Origin: B18-G4 sp032250805 | GTDB lineage: Bacteria; Bacteroidota; Bacteroidia; Bacteroidales; B18-G4 | Length of the DNA stretch: 9,512 bases | NCBI GenBank assembly: GCA_032250805.1 | Contig: JAVVEM010000063.1 | Span: forward strand, 1 to 9,512 | Reading direction: 5' to 3' | Shown here: positions 1 to 5,412 of the stretch, piece after piece | How positions within the stretch are numbered: position 1 is the first letter of the stretch | Layout: each line of letters begins with the position of its first letter | Made by a program: the position numbers and the translations under genes | The notes under the pieces: generated by a model | What the model saw: the letters and a program-made list of their open reading frames with translations, nothing else | Told to the model about the DNA's origin: nothing | Databases searched by the model: none

Positions 1-436
1 TAGGCGTTCTGAGTTCGTGCGATAAAGAATTCAATAGTGTATTATATAACATAATGGTATTTTCCCTTTCTTCCTTTTCTTTGGCTCTGATCTCAGCCTT
101 CCTGATTTTTGAGGTCAATACTGCATTCATCATTGCAATGGCAAAATACATCATAAACAGCAGCACGTCTTCGGGGGTACCAATTGAAAATTTATATAAG
201 GGAGGAATAAAGAAAAAATTCCAGAGCAAAGCACTTAATATGGCCGAGATCATTACCGGAAGTATTTCAAAAAGCATTGCCAGAATGGAAACAGCAAGCA
301 GCAGTATTAATGCAACAACTTTATTGCCAATATATCGTTCAAGAAAAAAACATGGCAACGCGATTATGATGATCAGGCCAATGCTAATTATGTACTGATA
401 CTGCCTTTTATCTTTTATTCTCTTTAAAAAAGTCAT
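1..436 (-). CDS. Sensor histidine kinase, KdpD-like (DUF4118), 3' part outside window
   Basis: Reading the minus strand from an ATG at 436-434 gives 145 codons open to the window edge, so the gene is truncated at its C-terminal end. Four hydrophobic segments lie at about residues 14-32, 39-56, 58-77 and 90-108. The WNFFFIPP stretch at 72-79 is typical of the DUF4118 four-helix membrane domain of KdpD-type kinases. A charged, probably coiled helix (110-130) leads straight into SHELRTP at 139-145, the HisKA H-box, with His140 the expected autophosphorylation site. KdpD proper carries Usp and GAF modules; none fits here between membrane domain and H-box, so this is a short form. It should sense a membrane or ionic signal and phosphorylate a response regulator, perhaps encoded beyond position 1. 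The potassium link is inferred only from the family. A plus-strand open frame at 54-398 is its shadow. Confidence 0.88.
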   Translation of the reverse strand, partial: MTFLKRIKDKRQYQYIISIGLIIIIALPCFFLERYIGNKVVALILLLAVSILAMLFEILPVMISAILSALLWNFFFIPPLYKFSIGTPEDVLLFMMYFAIAMMNAVLTSKIRKAEIRAKEKEERENTIMLYNTLLNSLSHELRTP

Positions 437-478
437 AATGATGCTTGCAATGCATTATCATTTAAATAATACATAGTT

Positions 479-508
479 CAAAATTAACAATATTCTCATC
501 TGATTCAA
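479..508 (-). promoter_or_regulatory. Bacteroidota-type promoter for the histidine kinase
   Basis: On the minus strand TAATTTTG (486-479) matches the Bacteroidota -7 consensus TAnnTTTG exactly. A TTG (508-506) lies 19 bp upstream, the usual spacing of the -33 element, although it is GTTG rather than TTTG. The predicted transcription start near 472 would leave a leader of about 36 nt before the ATG at 436. Confidence 0.55.
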
Positions 509-527
509 CCTTGATTTTATCTGATTC
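498..527. repeat. Direct repeat ATCTGATTC x2, 21-bp period, at kinase promoter
   Basis: ATCTGATTC occurs at 498-506 and again at 519-527, a period of 21 bp or about two helical turns. A shorter CTGAT copy follows at 532-536. The first copy overlaps the predicted -33 element of the kinase promoter. Same-face tandem repeats like this are typical of response-regulator or activator sites; which protein binds is unknown. Confidence 0.4.
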
Positions 528-549
528 CGGGCTGATATAAAGGTTGAAT
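503..549. repeat. 10-bp perfect inverted repeat between divergent genes
   Basis: ATTCAACCTT (503-512) and AAGGTTGAAT (540-549) are exact reverse complements separated by 27 nt. The pair lies in the divergent spacer and overlaps the direct repeats. It could be an operator or a hairpin in a transcript; there is no T-run directly after it on the plus strand. Confidence 0.4.
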
Positions 550-618
550 AATTTAATAATCATCCACCTAAACATCAAGTTTTGATAATGATAAAATAAT
601 ATCTCCTGCCGAAAATCG

Positions 619-626
619 TATCTTTG
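619..626 (+). promoter_or_regulatory. Possible -7 element for acyltransferase operon
   Basis: TATCTTTG matches the TAnnTTTG consensus exactly, but no TTTG sits 19-21 bp upstream, so the call is tentative. A start near 633 would leave a leader of roughly 70-90 nt before the acyltransferase. Apart from this and the repeats at 498-549, I see nothing else in the 437-718 spacer. Confidence 0.3.
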
Positions 627-718
627 ATATGAAAAAGTGCATTTTAATCAGGCCAGTGTGACAGCTAAAATGCCTGTTAAAAAGATGCCGGGATGAATAA
701 TAACAATGAAAAAAATCA

Positions 719-2017
719 TTGCAGAAACAAAATAAACATAAACCTGATGATACCGAAAAATTTTGGTTTTCGCTGGATAATGCAGCCAAAATATTTCCGG
801 CTATCCAAACAAATGAATTTACAACTGTTTTCAGGCTAACTGCTGTACTGAAGGAGGCTGTGCGGATTAAGCCATTTCTTAGGGCGGTTTTGCAAGCCGA
901 AAAACGATTTCCTTACTTTAAGGTTCAGCTTAAGAAAGGCTTTTTCTGGTATTATCTTGAATATTTATCCTCGCGTTTTCCTGTGGTATTTGACCGTGAA
1001 CAAGCCTGCCGGCAATTTCCGCGTAATGGGCTTTTACTTCGTATTCTTTTGGCCGGCAACAGGGTAAGCGTCGAATTCTCGCATATTTTAACAGACGGGT
1101 CGGGCGGCATGGAATTTTTTAAAACCATACTTATATTATATTCACGTGAGTTGGCATTGAAAATACCTGACGATTTTAAATTTTATAAACCTGGCGATAA
1201 AATAGCGGCAGAAGAATATGAGGATTCATACAAGAGATATTTCAGGGACGACATTCCCCCAATGGTGAAACGATCGAAAGCCTTTCATCTGCCCTGGCCG
1301 CTGAAATCATTGCCGCGATTTGATGTTGCGATTTATATCCTGTCAGTGAAAGAGATGAAAGCCCTGGCTGCTGCCAAAGGGGTAAGCATGAATGATTATC
1401 TCGTATCGGTATATTTATTCACTCTTCAGGAATTGTATGAAGAGCTTAAACCGGCGCGACGGTATAAACGAAGTAAATATATCCGTGTACAGGTGCCTAT
1501 CAACCTCAGAAAGATCTTTCCTTCAAAAACAATGCGCAATTTTTCATTGTTCGTGATGCCTGAGATCGACCTCCGTCTGGGATATTATACATTTGATGAG
1601 GTCATTAAAACAGTTTATCATCAGATTCGCCTTGAGACAGACGAAAAGCTCATCAATAAAAATATTTCCAGAAATGTAGGAAGCGAAAGAAAAATATATA
1701 TTAAGAGCATTCCACTCTTTTTGAAAAGCCTGATACTCAGATTGAAGTATTATTCTCTGGGCACCAATCAGTATAGCGGTGTGCTTACAAACCTCGGAAG
1801 GGTTAGCCTTCCCGCTGAATCTGCAAGGCTGGTAGATCGTTTCATTTTTACCCCTCCGCCACCAAATAAAATGATGAAAGTGGGTTGCGGAATAGTAGGA
1901 TTTAATGATCAACTGATCCTGAGCTTTGGCAATATTACAAAGTCAAAAAAGCTTGAAGAAAAATTCCTTCAATTTCTTAAAGACCGTGGAGTGGAAATAA
2001 AAACTGAAAACCCTTAA
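719..2017 (+). CDS. HxxxDG acyltransferase (alcohol acetyltransferase / condensation superfamily)
   Basis: The 432-residue product has the chloramphenicol-acetyltransferase/condensation fold signature SHILTDGSGG at 121-130: His122 as catalytic base and Asp126-Gly127 as the structural pair. An early block FWFSLDNAAKIFPAI (residues 16-30) and a late VPINLRKIFPS...RNF block are typical of the alcohol acetyltransferase-like branch. It should transfer an acyl group, probably from acyl-CoA, to a hydroxyl or amine acceptor; neither substrate is readable. There is no signal peptide or membrane segment, so it is cytoplasmic or membrane-associated through its neighbour. The start is uncertain: the frame opens only at TTG 719, because a stop lies at 707-709. 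An ATG at 706 in another frame reaches this frame only by skipping one base of the A run at 709-715. The conserved N-terminal block lies downstream of either start, so the fold is complete. The next gene starts 12 bp after the stop. Confidence 0.8.
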   Translation: MQKQNKHKPDDTEKFWFSLDNAAKIFPAIQTNEFTTVFRLTAVLKEAVRIKPFLRAVLQAEKRFPYFKVQLKKGFFWYYLEYLSSRFPVVFDREQACRQFPRNGLLLRILLAGNRVSVEFSHILTDGSGGMEFFKTILILYSRELALKIPDDFKFYKPGDKIAAEEYEDSYKRYFRDDIPPMVKRSKAFHLPWPLKSLPRFDVAIYILSVKEMKALAAAKGVSMNDYLVSVYLFTLQELYEELKPARRYKRSKYIRVQVPINLRKIFPSKTMRNFSLFVMPEIDLRLGYYTFDEVIKTVYHQIRLETDEKLINKNISRNVGSERKIYIKSIPLFLKSLILRLKYYSLGTNQYSGVLTNLGRVSLPAESARLVDRFIFTPPPPNKMMKVGCGIVGFNDQLILSFGNITKSKKLEEKFLQFLKDRGVEIKTENP

Positions 2018-2029
2018 CATGCAGAGATT

Positions 2030-2755
2030 ATGAGAAGCTGTTCAAACTGTGGAGTGGAACTTGAAGGGAACATGAATTTTTGTCCCTTATGCGGTGAACC
2101 CGTGATGGATGAAAATCCAGATAACATTGAATACATTAAACTGCGCAAGCAGGAAATGGAGAAAAAACCAGTTACTTCTTTCCAAAAACTGAGTGGCGTT
2201 CAAAAACGGAAACTGTTTTGGGAAATATCCGGTATCATACTTATCTCGGGCATTTTAATCACCCTGATCATTGATCTTGTCGACGGTAATTTTATTACCT
2301 GGTCGAAATATTCCTCAACAGCCTGTGCGGTATTATTCCTAAACATAAGCCTGTTTTGCTACTGGCCCAAAAAACCTCTGGTGCTATTCTTAGGCAGCTA
2401 TATTTCCAATTCTGTTTTCCTGCTTTTGATCGATATGTATAGCGGCAATATCGGCTGGGGGGTGAAGTTCGGCATCCCCTTGCTCCTTGTTGCCTACCTT
2501 ATTGTTTCGGCACTTATCCTGCTTATCAGGAAAACCAGGGAAAAAGAATTAAGCCTGATTTCGTGGTCACTGATCGCCTCTGGTCTGCTTAGCATTTGTG
2601 TTGAAGGCATGATCTCGATATATGCTGATAAGATGGTTTTGCTAAGCTGGAGTCTGATTGTTGTTATTTCTGTTTTGCCGGTGTCTTTGATCCTGTTTTA
2701 TATACAATACAGGCTGAAAAGGGGAACAGATCTGAAACGCTTTTTTCATATTTGA
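2030..2755 (+). CDS. DUF6320-like zinc-ribbon membrane protein
   Basis: The 241-residue product opens with a small zinc ribbon, Cys4-x2-Cys7 and Cys18-x2-Cys21 (CSNCG ... CPLCG), followed by a charged linker (about 30-60). Six hydrophobic segments follow, at roughly 64-85, 93-112, 115-134, 143-167, 176-196 and 203-225. This layout matches DUF6320 proteins, which are known as neighbours of alcohol-acetyltransferase-like enzymes; I make the assignment from memory of that architecture. The gene lies 12 bp after the acyltransferase stop, so the two are probably co-transcribed. The protein may anchor the acyltransferase or present a lipid acceptor to it, but that is inference. The zinc ribbon probably faces the cytoplasm. 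The gene ends 2 bp from the stop of the convergent minus-strand gene, with no room for an independent terminator. Confidence 0.72.
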   Translation: MRSCSNCGVELEGNMNFCPLCGEPVMDENPDNIEYIKLRKQEMEKKPVTSFQKLSGVQKRKLFWEISGIILISGILITLIIDLVDGNFITWSKYSSTACAVLFLNISLFCYWPKKPLVLFLGSYISNSVFLLLIDMYSGNIGWGVKFGIPLLLVAYLIVSALILLIRKTREKELSLISWSLIASGLLSICVEGMISIYADKMVLLSWSLIVVISVLPVSLILFYIQYRLKRGTDLKRFFHI

Positions 2756-2757
2756 AT

Positions 2758-3393
2758 TTACTGAAAAATGAAAAGCCATTCATCCCACAGGTCTCTTCCC
2801 AATACAATAAAAATAAAAATACCGGAAAGCCATCCGTGGTAAAGACCCAATACCCATAAATTGTTAAATTTAAAATAAGCGCGTATTAAAAAGAACTCCA
2901 TGATGAAAGTATACATCATCAGGGGAACATCCGGATAGTGTATCAGCGAAAACAAAAGACTGATAAACAAATTAATTTGCGTATCAGTAAGTCTCCCATC
3001 GGTCATCAATCTGAGGTTGCCCGCTGCCAGCCCTGCCACTATGAACTGTTGTATGAGGCCCCAGGCCGGGTAAAGCACCAATACGGGCAGGATGTGCCAG
3101 TTGAGAAAGAAAGCGTTAAAAATAATTCCGTATACGATTGAACCGCCTGAAATAACAAATGCAAAGGGCAGCAGAGACAGCAGCGATTTTCTGAAATTCT
3201 TCCGCTGAAAGCCCCAGTTTTTCATCACCAGCGGATCTTTTTTATAGCTTACAAAAATAAAAGCAAACCAGAATAAACAGGCGGCAGTAATATAAAAACT
3301 CCGCAAATTGAGCCAGTCAGCCATGATAAATTTCAGCAAAGCTGTGATGATTACAGCCAGTATAACAGTTAAATTTTTCATGTTAACATTCAT
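2758..3393 (-). CDS. CPBP-like intramembrane protease homologue with variant active site
   Basis: The 211-residue, almost entirely hydrophobic product has about six to seven membrane segments. The order of motifs follows the CPBP (CAAX protease and bacteriocin-processing, Abi) family: a WGLIQQFIVAG block at 111-121 where the EExxxR motif is expected, FSLIH at 148-152 for motif 2, and YHGWLS at 185-190 for motif 3. The two catalytic glutamates are Gln115-Gln116, and the usual motif 1 Arg is absent. His152 and His186 are kept. It may be a non-proteolytic relative or a divergent subfamily. Two starts are possible, ATG 3393 and an in-frame ATG at Met5 (3381); I kept the longer frame. It runs convergent to the DUF6320-like gene and divergent from arsR, so it is probably transcribed alone. 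No function in arsenic handling is implied. Confidence 0.6.
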   Translation of the reverse strand: MNVNMKNLTVILAVIITALLKFIMADWLNLRSFYITAACLFWFAFIFVSYKKDPLVMKNWGFQRKNFRKSLLSLLPFAFVISGGSIVYGIIFNAFFLNWHILPVLVLYPAWGLIQQFIVAGLAAGNLRLMTDGRLTDTQINLFISLLFSLIHYPDVPLMMYTFIMEFFLIRAYFKFNNLWVLGLYHGWLSGIFIFIVLGRDLWDEWLFIFQ

Positions 3394-3555
3394 GCTTCAG
3401 TGTAATTCTTATAAGCTATAGAGCCAGGTGCTTTGTATTCCGAACCTGTAATGGCCGGCTAAGCGTATTTATTTTATAAAGTGTGAATTTACGGTTTAAT
3501 TTCCATACACGGAAATATGATCATAAGCGAGGCATCTTCTGTTATATTTTGTAAT

Positions 3556-3563
3556 TAATTTTG
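3556..3563 (+). promoter_or_regulatory. -7 element of the arsR promoter
   Basis: TAATTTTG matches TAnnTTTG exactly. The predicted transcription start, near 3570, lies just upstream of the arsR palindrome at 3577-3596, so a bound repressor would block initiation or early elongation. No convincing TTTG -33 element is seen at the right spacing. The rest of the 3394-3610 spacer shows nothing I can name. Confidence 0.5.
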
Positions 3564-3576
3564 CTGTTCAGAATAA

Positions 3577-3596
3577 TGTTCGTAATATTGCGAACA
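3577..3596. promoter_or_regulatory. ArsR operator 1 (upstream of arsR)
   Basis: TGTTCG-TAATATTG-CGAACA is a 20-bp palindrome with one mismatched pair (T3583 and G3590). It ends 14 bp before the arsR ATG. The same GTTCG-N8-CGAAC pattern recurs at 3926-3943 and 5360-5377, each time in a spacer of the arsenic island. An imperfect dyad just after the promoter and before an ArsR-family gene is the expected place for autoregulation. Confidence 0.8.
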
Positions 3597-3610
3597 GTAA
3601 AATTATAGCG

Positions 3611-3907
3611 ATGGCAAAAAGTGATATTACAGCTGAACAGAAAAAACTTGCAAGATATGCAAAGGCCATGGGACACCCTGTCAGGATTTATGTTCTGGAA
3701 CTTTTATCTGCTCAGAATTGCTGCTACAGCGGCGACTTGTCGGATGTTTTGCCCATTGCAAAGTCAACATTGTCGCAACACCTGAAGGAGCTAAAAGATG
3801 CCGGATTGATACAGGGTGAGATTGAAGCGCCCAGGATAAGATATTGCATCAACCAGGAAAACTGGATTGAAGCGAAACAACTTCTGAAGAGATTTATGGG
3901 CCTGTAA
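3611..3907 (+). CDS. arsR: ArsR-family winged-helix arsenic-responsive repressor
   Basis: The 98-residue product has the ArsR/SmtB fold at normal length. An N-terminal helix is followed by AMGHPVRIYVLELL (19-32), then the recognition region around IAKSTLSQHLKELKDAGLI (49-67), and a beta-wing near residues 68-80. Candidate As(III)/Sb(III) thiols are Cys37-Cys38 (NCCYSGDL), in place of the classical CVCDL, and Cys79 in the wing (RYCIN). As(III) binding should release DNA. The gene heads the arsenic island, sits 14 bp after its own operator, and is separated from the next gene by 63 bp that hold a second operator, so repressor and effector genes may be transcribed from different starts. ArsR identity is firm from fold and context; the exact metalloid set is inferred. 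Confidence 0.93.
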   Translation: MAKSDITAEQKKLARYAKAMGHPVRIYVLELLSAQNCCYSGDLSDVLPIAKSTLSQHLKELKDAGLIQGEIEAPRIRYCINQENWIEAKQLLKRFMGL

Positions 3908-3925
3908 TATTTTATTATCAATTTC

Positions 3926-3943
3926 GTTCGTGTAATTACGAAC
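3926..3943. promoter_or_regulatory. ArsR operator 2 (between arsR and the mini-thioredoxin gene)
   Basis: GTTCG-TGTAATTA-CGAAC has the same arms and the same 8-nt spacing as operator 1. It lies in the 63-bp gap after the arsR stop and ends 27 bp before the next ATG. No clear TAnnTTTG was found just upstream, so it may act on an internal promoter that I cannot read, or serve as a second site for the arsR promoter. Confidence 0.72.
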
Positions 3944-3970
3944 AAAATAACACTTAATACCAACAAAATC

Positions 3971-4210
3971 ATGGAAATAAAAGTATTGGGCACAGGTTGC
4001 CCGAAATGTAAATCACTTGAAAAAGCAACTGTTAGCGCACTAGCCGAAATGGATGTTGATGCTACAGTTGTGAAAGAAGAGGATATCATGAAAATAATGA
4101 GCTACGGCGTTATGCATACCCCGGGCCTGGTGATCAATGAAAAGGTCGTACACTCCGGAAGCGTTCCGTCAATGGCTGAAATAAAAAGATTAATAACCCA
4201 AAACCAGTAA
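3971..4210 (+). CDS. Thioredoxin-like mini-protein, CPKC motif (TM0996/MTH895 family; ArsE-like position)
   Basis: The 79-residue product is a glutaredoxin-sized thioredoxin fold. It begins MEIKVLGTGCPKC with the redox pair Cys10-x2-Cys13, and the cis-proline region is HTPGLVIN (49-56). This matches the TM0996/MTH895 family of small redox proteins. It has no signal peptide and should act in the cytoplasm, passing electrons as a dithiol/disulfide carrier. Next to ArsF-like and ArsG-like genes it takes the place of ArsE in the arsEFG systems reported for nitroaromatic arsenicals; I infer ArsE identity from position only. It could equally support ArsC turnover, since ArsC here is of the thioredoxin-dependent type. 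A gap of 4 bp to the next gene indicates co-transcription. Confidence 0.85.
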   Translation: MEIKVLGTGCPKCKSLEKATVSALAEMDVDATVVKEEDIMKIMSYGVMHTPGLVINEKVVHSGSVPSMAEIKRLITQNQ

Positions 4211-4214
4211 TACC

Positions 4215-4625
4215 ATGAAAACAGTAAAACTTCTTATTCTTGTATGTACCCTCATCGTTGCCGGGTTTCCGTTAACTGCTCAGGATACTGAAAAAAGTGA
4301 AAACCAGGAGATAAGTAAATCAGATGGTGTTCATGTATATTATTTTCATTTCAGCCGGCGGTGCGCAACATGCCAGACAGTTGAAAAAGTAGCAAAGGAA
4401 GCTGTGCAGGATCTGTATGGCGATAAAGTGATTTTTTCAGCGCATAATCTTGACGAAGCCGAAGGTGAAAAAAAAGGCAGTGAAGTTGGTGTGTCGCGCC
4501 AGACGTTATTGATCGTTGGCGGAGATACAAAAATTGATATTACCAACGAAGGCTTTATGAACGCGAAGAGCCAGCCTGAAAAACTTAAGAAGATCATAAA
4601 GGAAAAAGTAGATCCCTTGCTGTAA
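4215..4625 (+). CDS. arsF: Secreted thioredoxin-like protein, ArsF family
   Basis: The 136-residue product has a signal peptide (positive start, hydrophobic 5-21, likely cleavage after TAQ or TA near 22-23). A thioredoxin-like domain follows, with VYYFHFSRRCATC at 41-53 giving the redox pair Cys50-x2-Cys53. It should be exported to the periplasm, and no lipobox is visible. The arrangement matches the ArsF family, described as a subunit of a nitrophenyl-arsenical nitroreductase; that function belongs to the family and is not shown here. It lies 4 bp after the CPKC protein and 15 bp before the ArsG-like permease, whose paired membrane cysteines could carry electrons from the cytoplasmic CPKC protein to this periplasmic one, as CcdA/DsbD does. 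A plain periplasmic thiol-redox protein is the main alternative. Confidence 0.8.
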   Translation: MKTVKLLILVCTLIVAGFPLTAQDTEKSENQEISKSDGVHVYYFHFSRRCATCQTVEKVAKEAVQDLYGDKVIFSAHNLDEAEGEKKGSEVGVSRQTLLIVGGDTKIDITNEGFMNAKSQPEKLKKIIKEKVDPLL

Positions 4626-4640
4626 AAGAAAGACCTAATT

Positions 4641-5342
4641 ATGGAGGAATTCTTAAGTAATCTGGTCAGCAACAGCTCAATACCAATCGTTACTGCATTT
4701 TTGCTGGGGCTGATGACTGCCATCAGCCCTTGTCCGCTTGCTACCAATATCACAGCCATAGGCTTCATCAGTAAAGATGTAAAAAACAAAAAAAAGGTCT
4801 TTATCAGCGGCCTGGTATATACACTCGGAAGGGCAGTATCATATACTGTACTGGCCATTATTATCTATATCGGGGCCGATCAGTTCAAAGTCTCGGGCTG
4901 GTTCCAGCAGTATGGCGAAAAGATCATCGGACCGTTGTTGATCATTATCGGCCTGCTTATGCTGGATGTGATCAGGGTCAGTTTTCCGGGAATGAACAAA
5001 TTTTCGAAAAAGATCCAGAATAAAGGTACACTCAGCTATTTGGATGCATTATTGCTTGGTATTGTGTTTGCCCTGGCATTTTGCCCGTATAGTGGCGTCC
5101 TGTATTTTGGCATGCTCATACCCATGACCATAAGCAGCGCCTCGGGACTCTATCTGCCATTTGTGTTCGCCATCGCTACAGGTATACCGGTCATCATTTT
5201 TGCATGGCTGCTGGCATACACCGTTTCGGGAGTGGGCAGTTTATATAACAGACTAAAAGTATTCGAGATCTGGTTCAGAAGGGTGATCGCTGTGCTGTTC
5301 ATCGCTACGGGATTATATTATGTGGTATTGATCTATTTTTAA
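4641..5342 (+). CDS. arsG: CcdA/DsbD-like permease, ArsG family
   Basis: The 233-residue product has six likely membrane segments (about 13-30, 54-78, 95-113, 134-160, 169-195 and 212-232). It has two cysteines placed as in CcdA/DsbD: Cys31 in ISPCPLA on helix 1 and Cys148 in AFCPYSG on helix 4. Those pro-flanked cysteines carry electrons across the membrane in the DsbD beta domain. In arsenic islands this family is named ArsG, a permease for aromatic amino-arsenicals. The sequence supports either transport or electron relay, and retention of both cysteines favours a redox role at least in part. It follows arsF by 15 bp and is followed by a 70-bp gap with operator 3, so the trio forms one transcription block. 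Confidence 0.82.
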   Translation: MEEFLSNLVSNSSIPIVTAFLLGLMTAISPCPLATNITAIGFISKDVKNKKKVFISGLVYTLGRAVSYTVLAIIIYIGADQFKVSGWFQQYGEKIIGPLLIIIGLLMLDVIRVSFPGMNKFSKKIQNKGTLSYLDALLLGIVFALAFCPYSGVLYFGMLIPMTISSASGLYLPFVFAIATGIPVIIFAWLLAYTVSGVGSLYNRLKVFEIWFRRVIAVLFIATGLYYVVLIYF

Positions 5343-5358
5343 AAATTTTTAACCCTGT

Positions 5359-5378
5359 TGTTCGGCTTATTACGAACA
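5359..5378. promoter_or_regulatory. ArsR operator 3 (upstream of arsP)
   Basis: TGTTCG-GCTTATTA-CGAACA repeats the arms and spacing of operator 1 and ends 34 bp before the arsP ATG. A weak promoter-like pair precedes it: TTG at 5328-5330 and, 19 bp on, TAACCCTG at 5350-5357, which keeps TA and the final TG but not the middle Ts. This would allow arsP and later genes to be induced independently of the genes before it. Confidence 0.75.
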
Positions 5379-5412
5379 GAAACAAGGCTTTGCCAAATAA
5401 TTTTGTTATAAA

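Noticed and set aside
54..398. Plus-strand open frame of 114 codons
   Set aside because: It lies opposite the histidine kinase, whose minus-strand reading has membrane helices and an H-box; the plus-strand product has no recognisable features.
1544..1912. Minus-strand open frame inside the acyltransferase
   Set aside because: It is a shadow of a well-supported coding region, with no family features of its own.
4346..4858. Minus-strand open frame of 170 codons across arsF and arsG
   Set aside because: It spans two genes whose cysteine motifs and membrane helices are clear on the plus strand; antisense coding is not supported.
5331..5352. AAAAATTTTT-rich stretch after arsG as a terminator
   Set aside because: The stem would be AT only with no GC pairs and lies beside an operator and promoter-like sequence, so termination is not supported.
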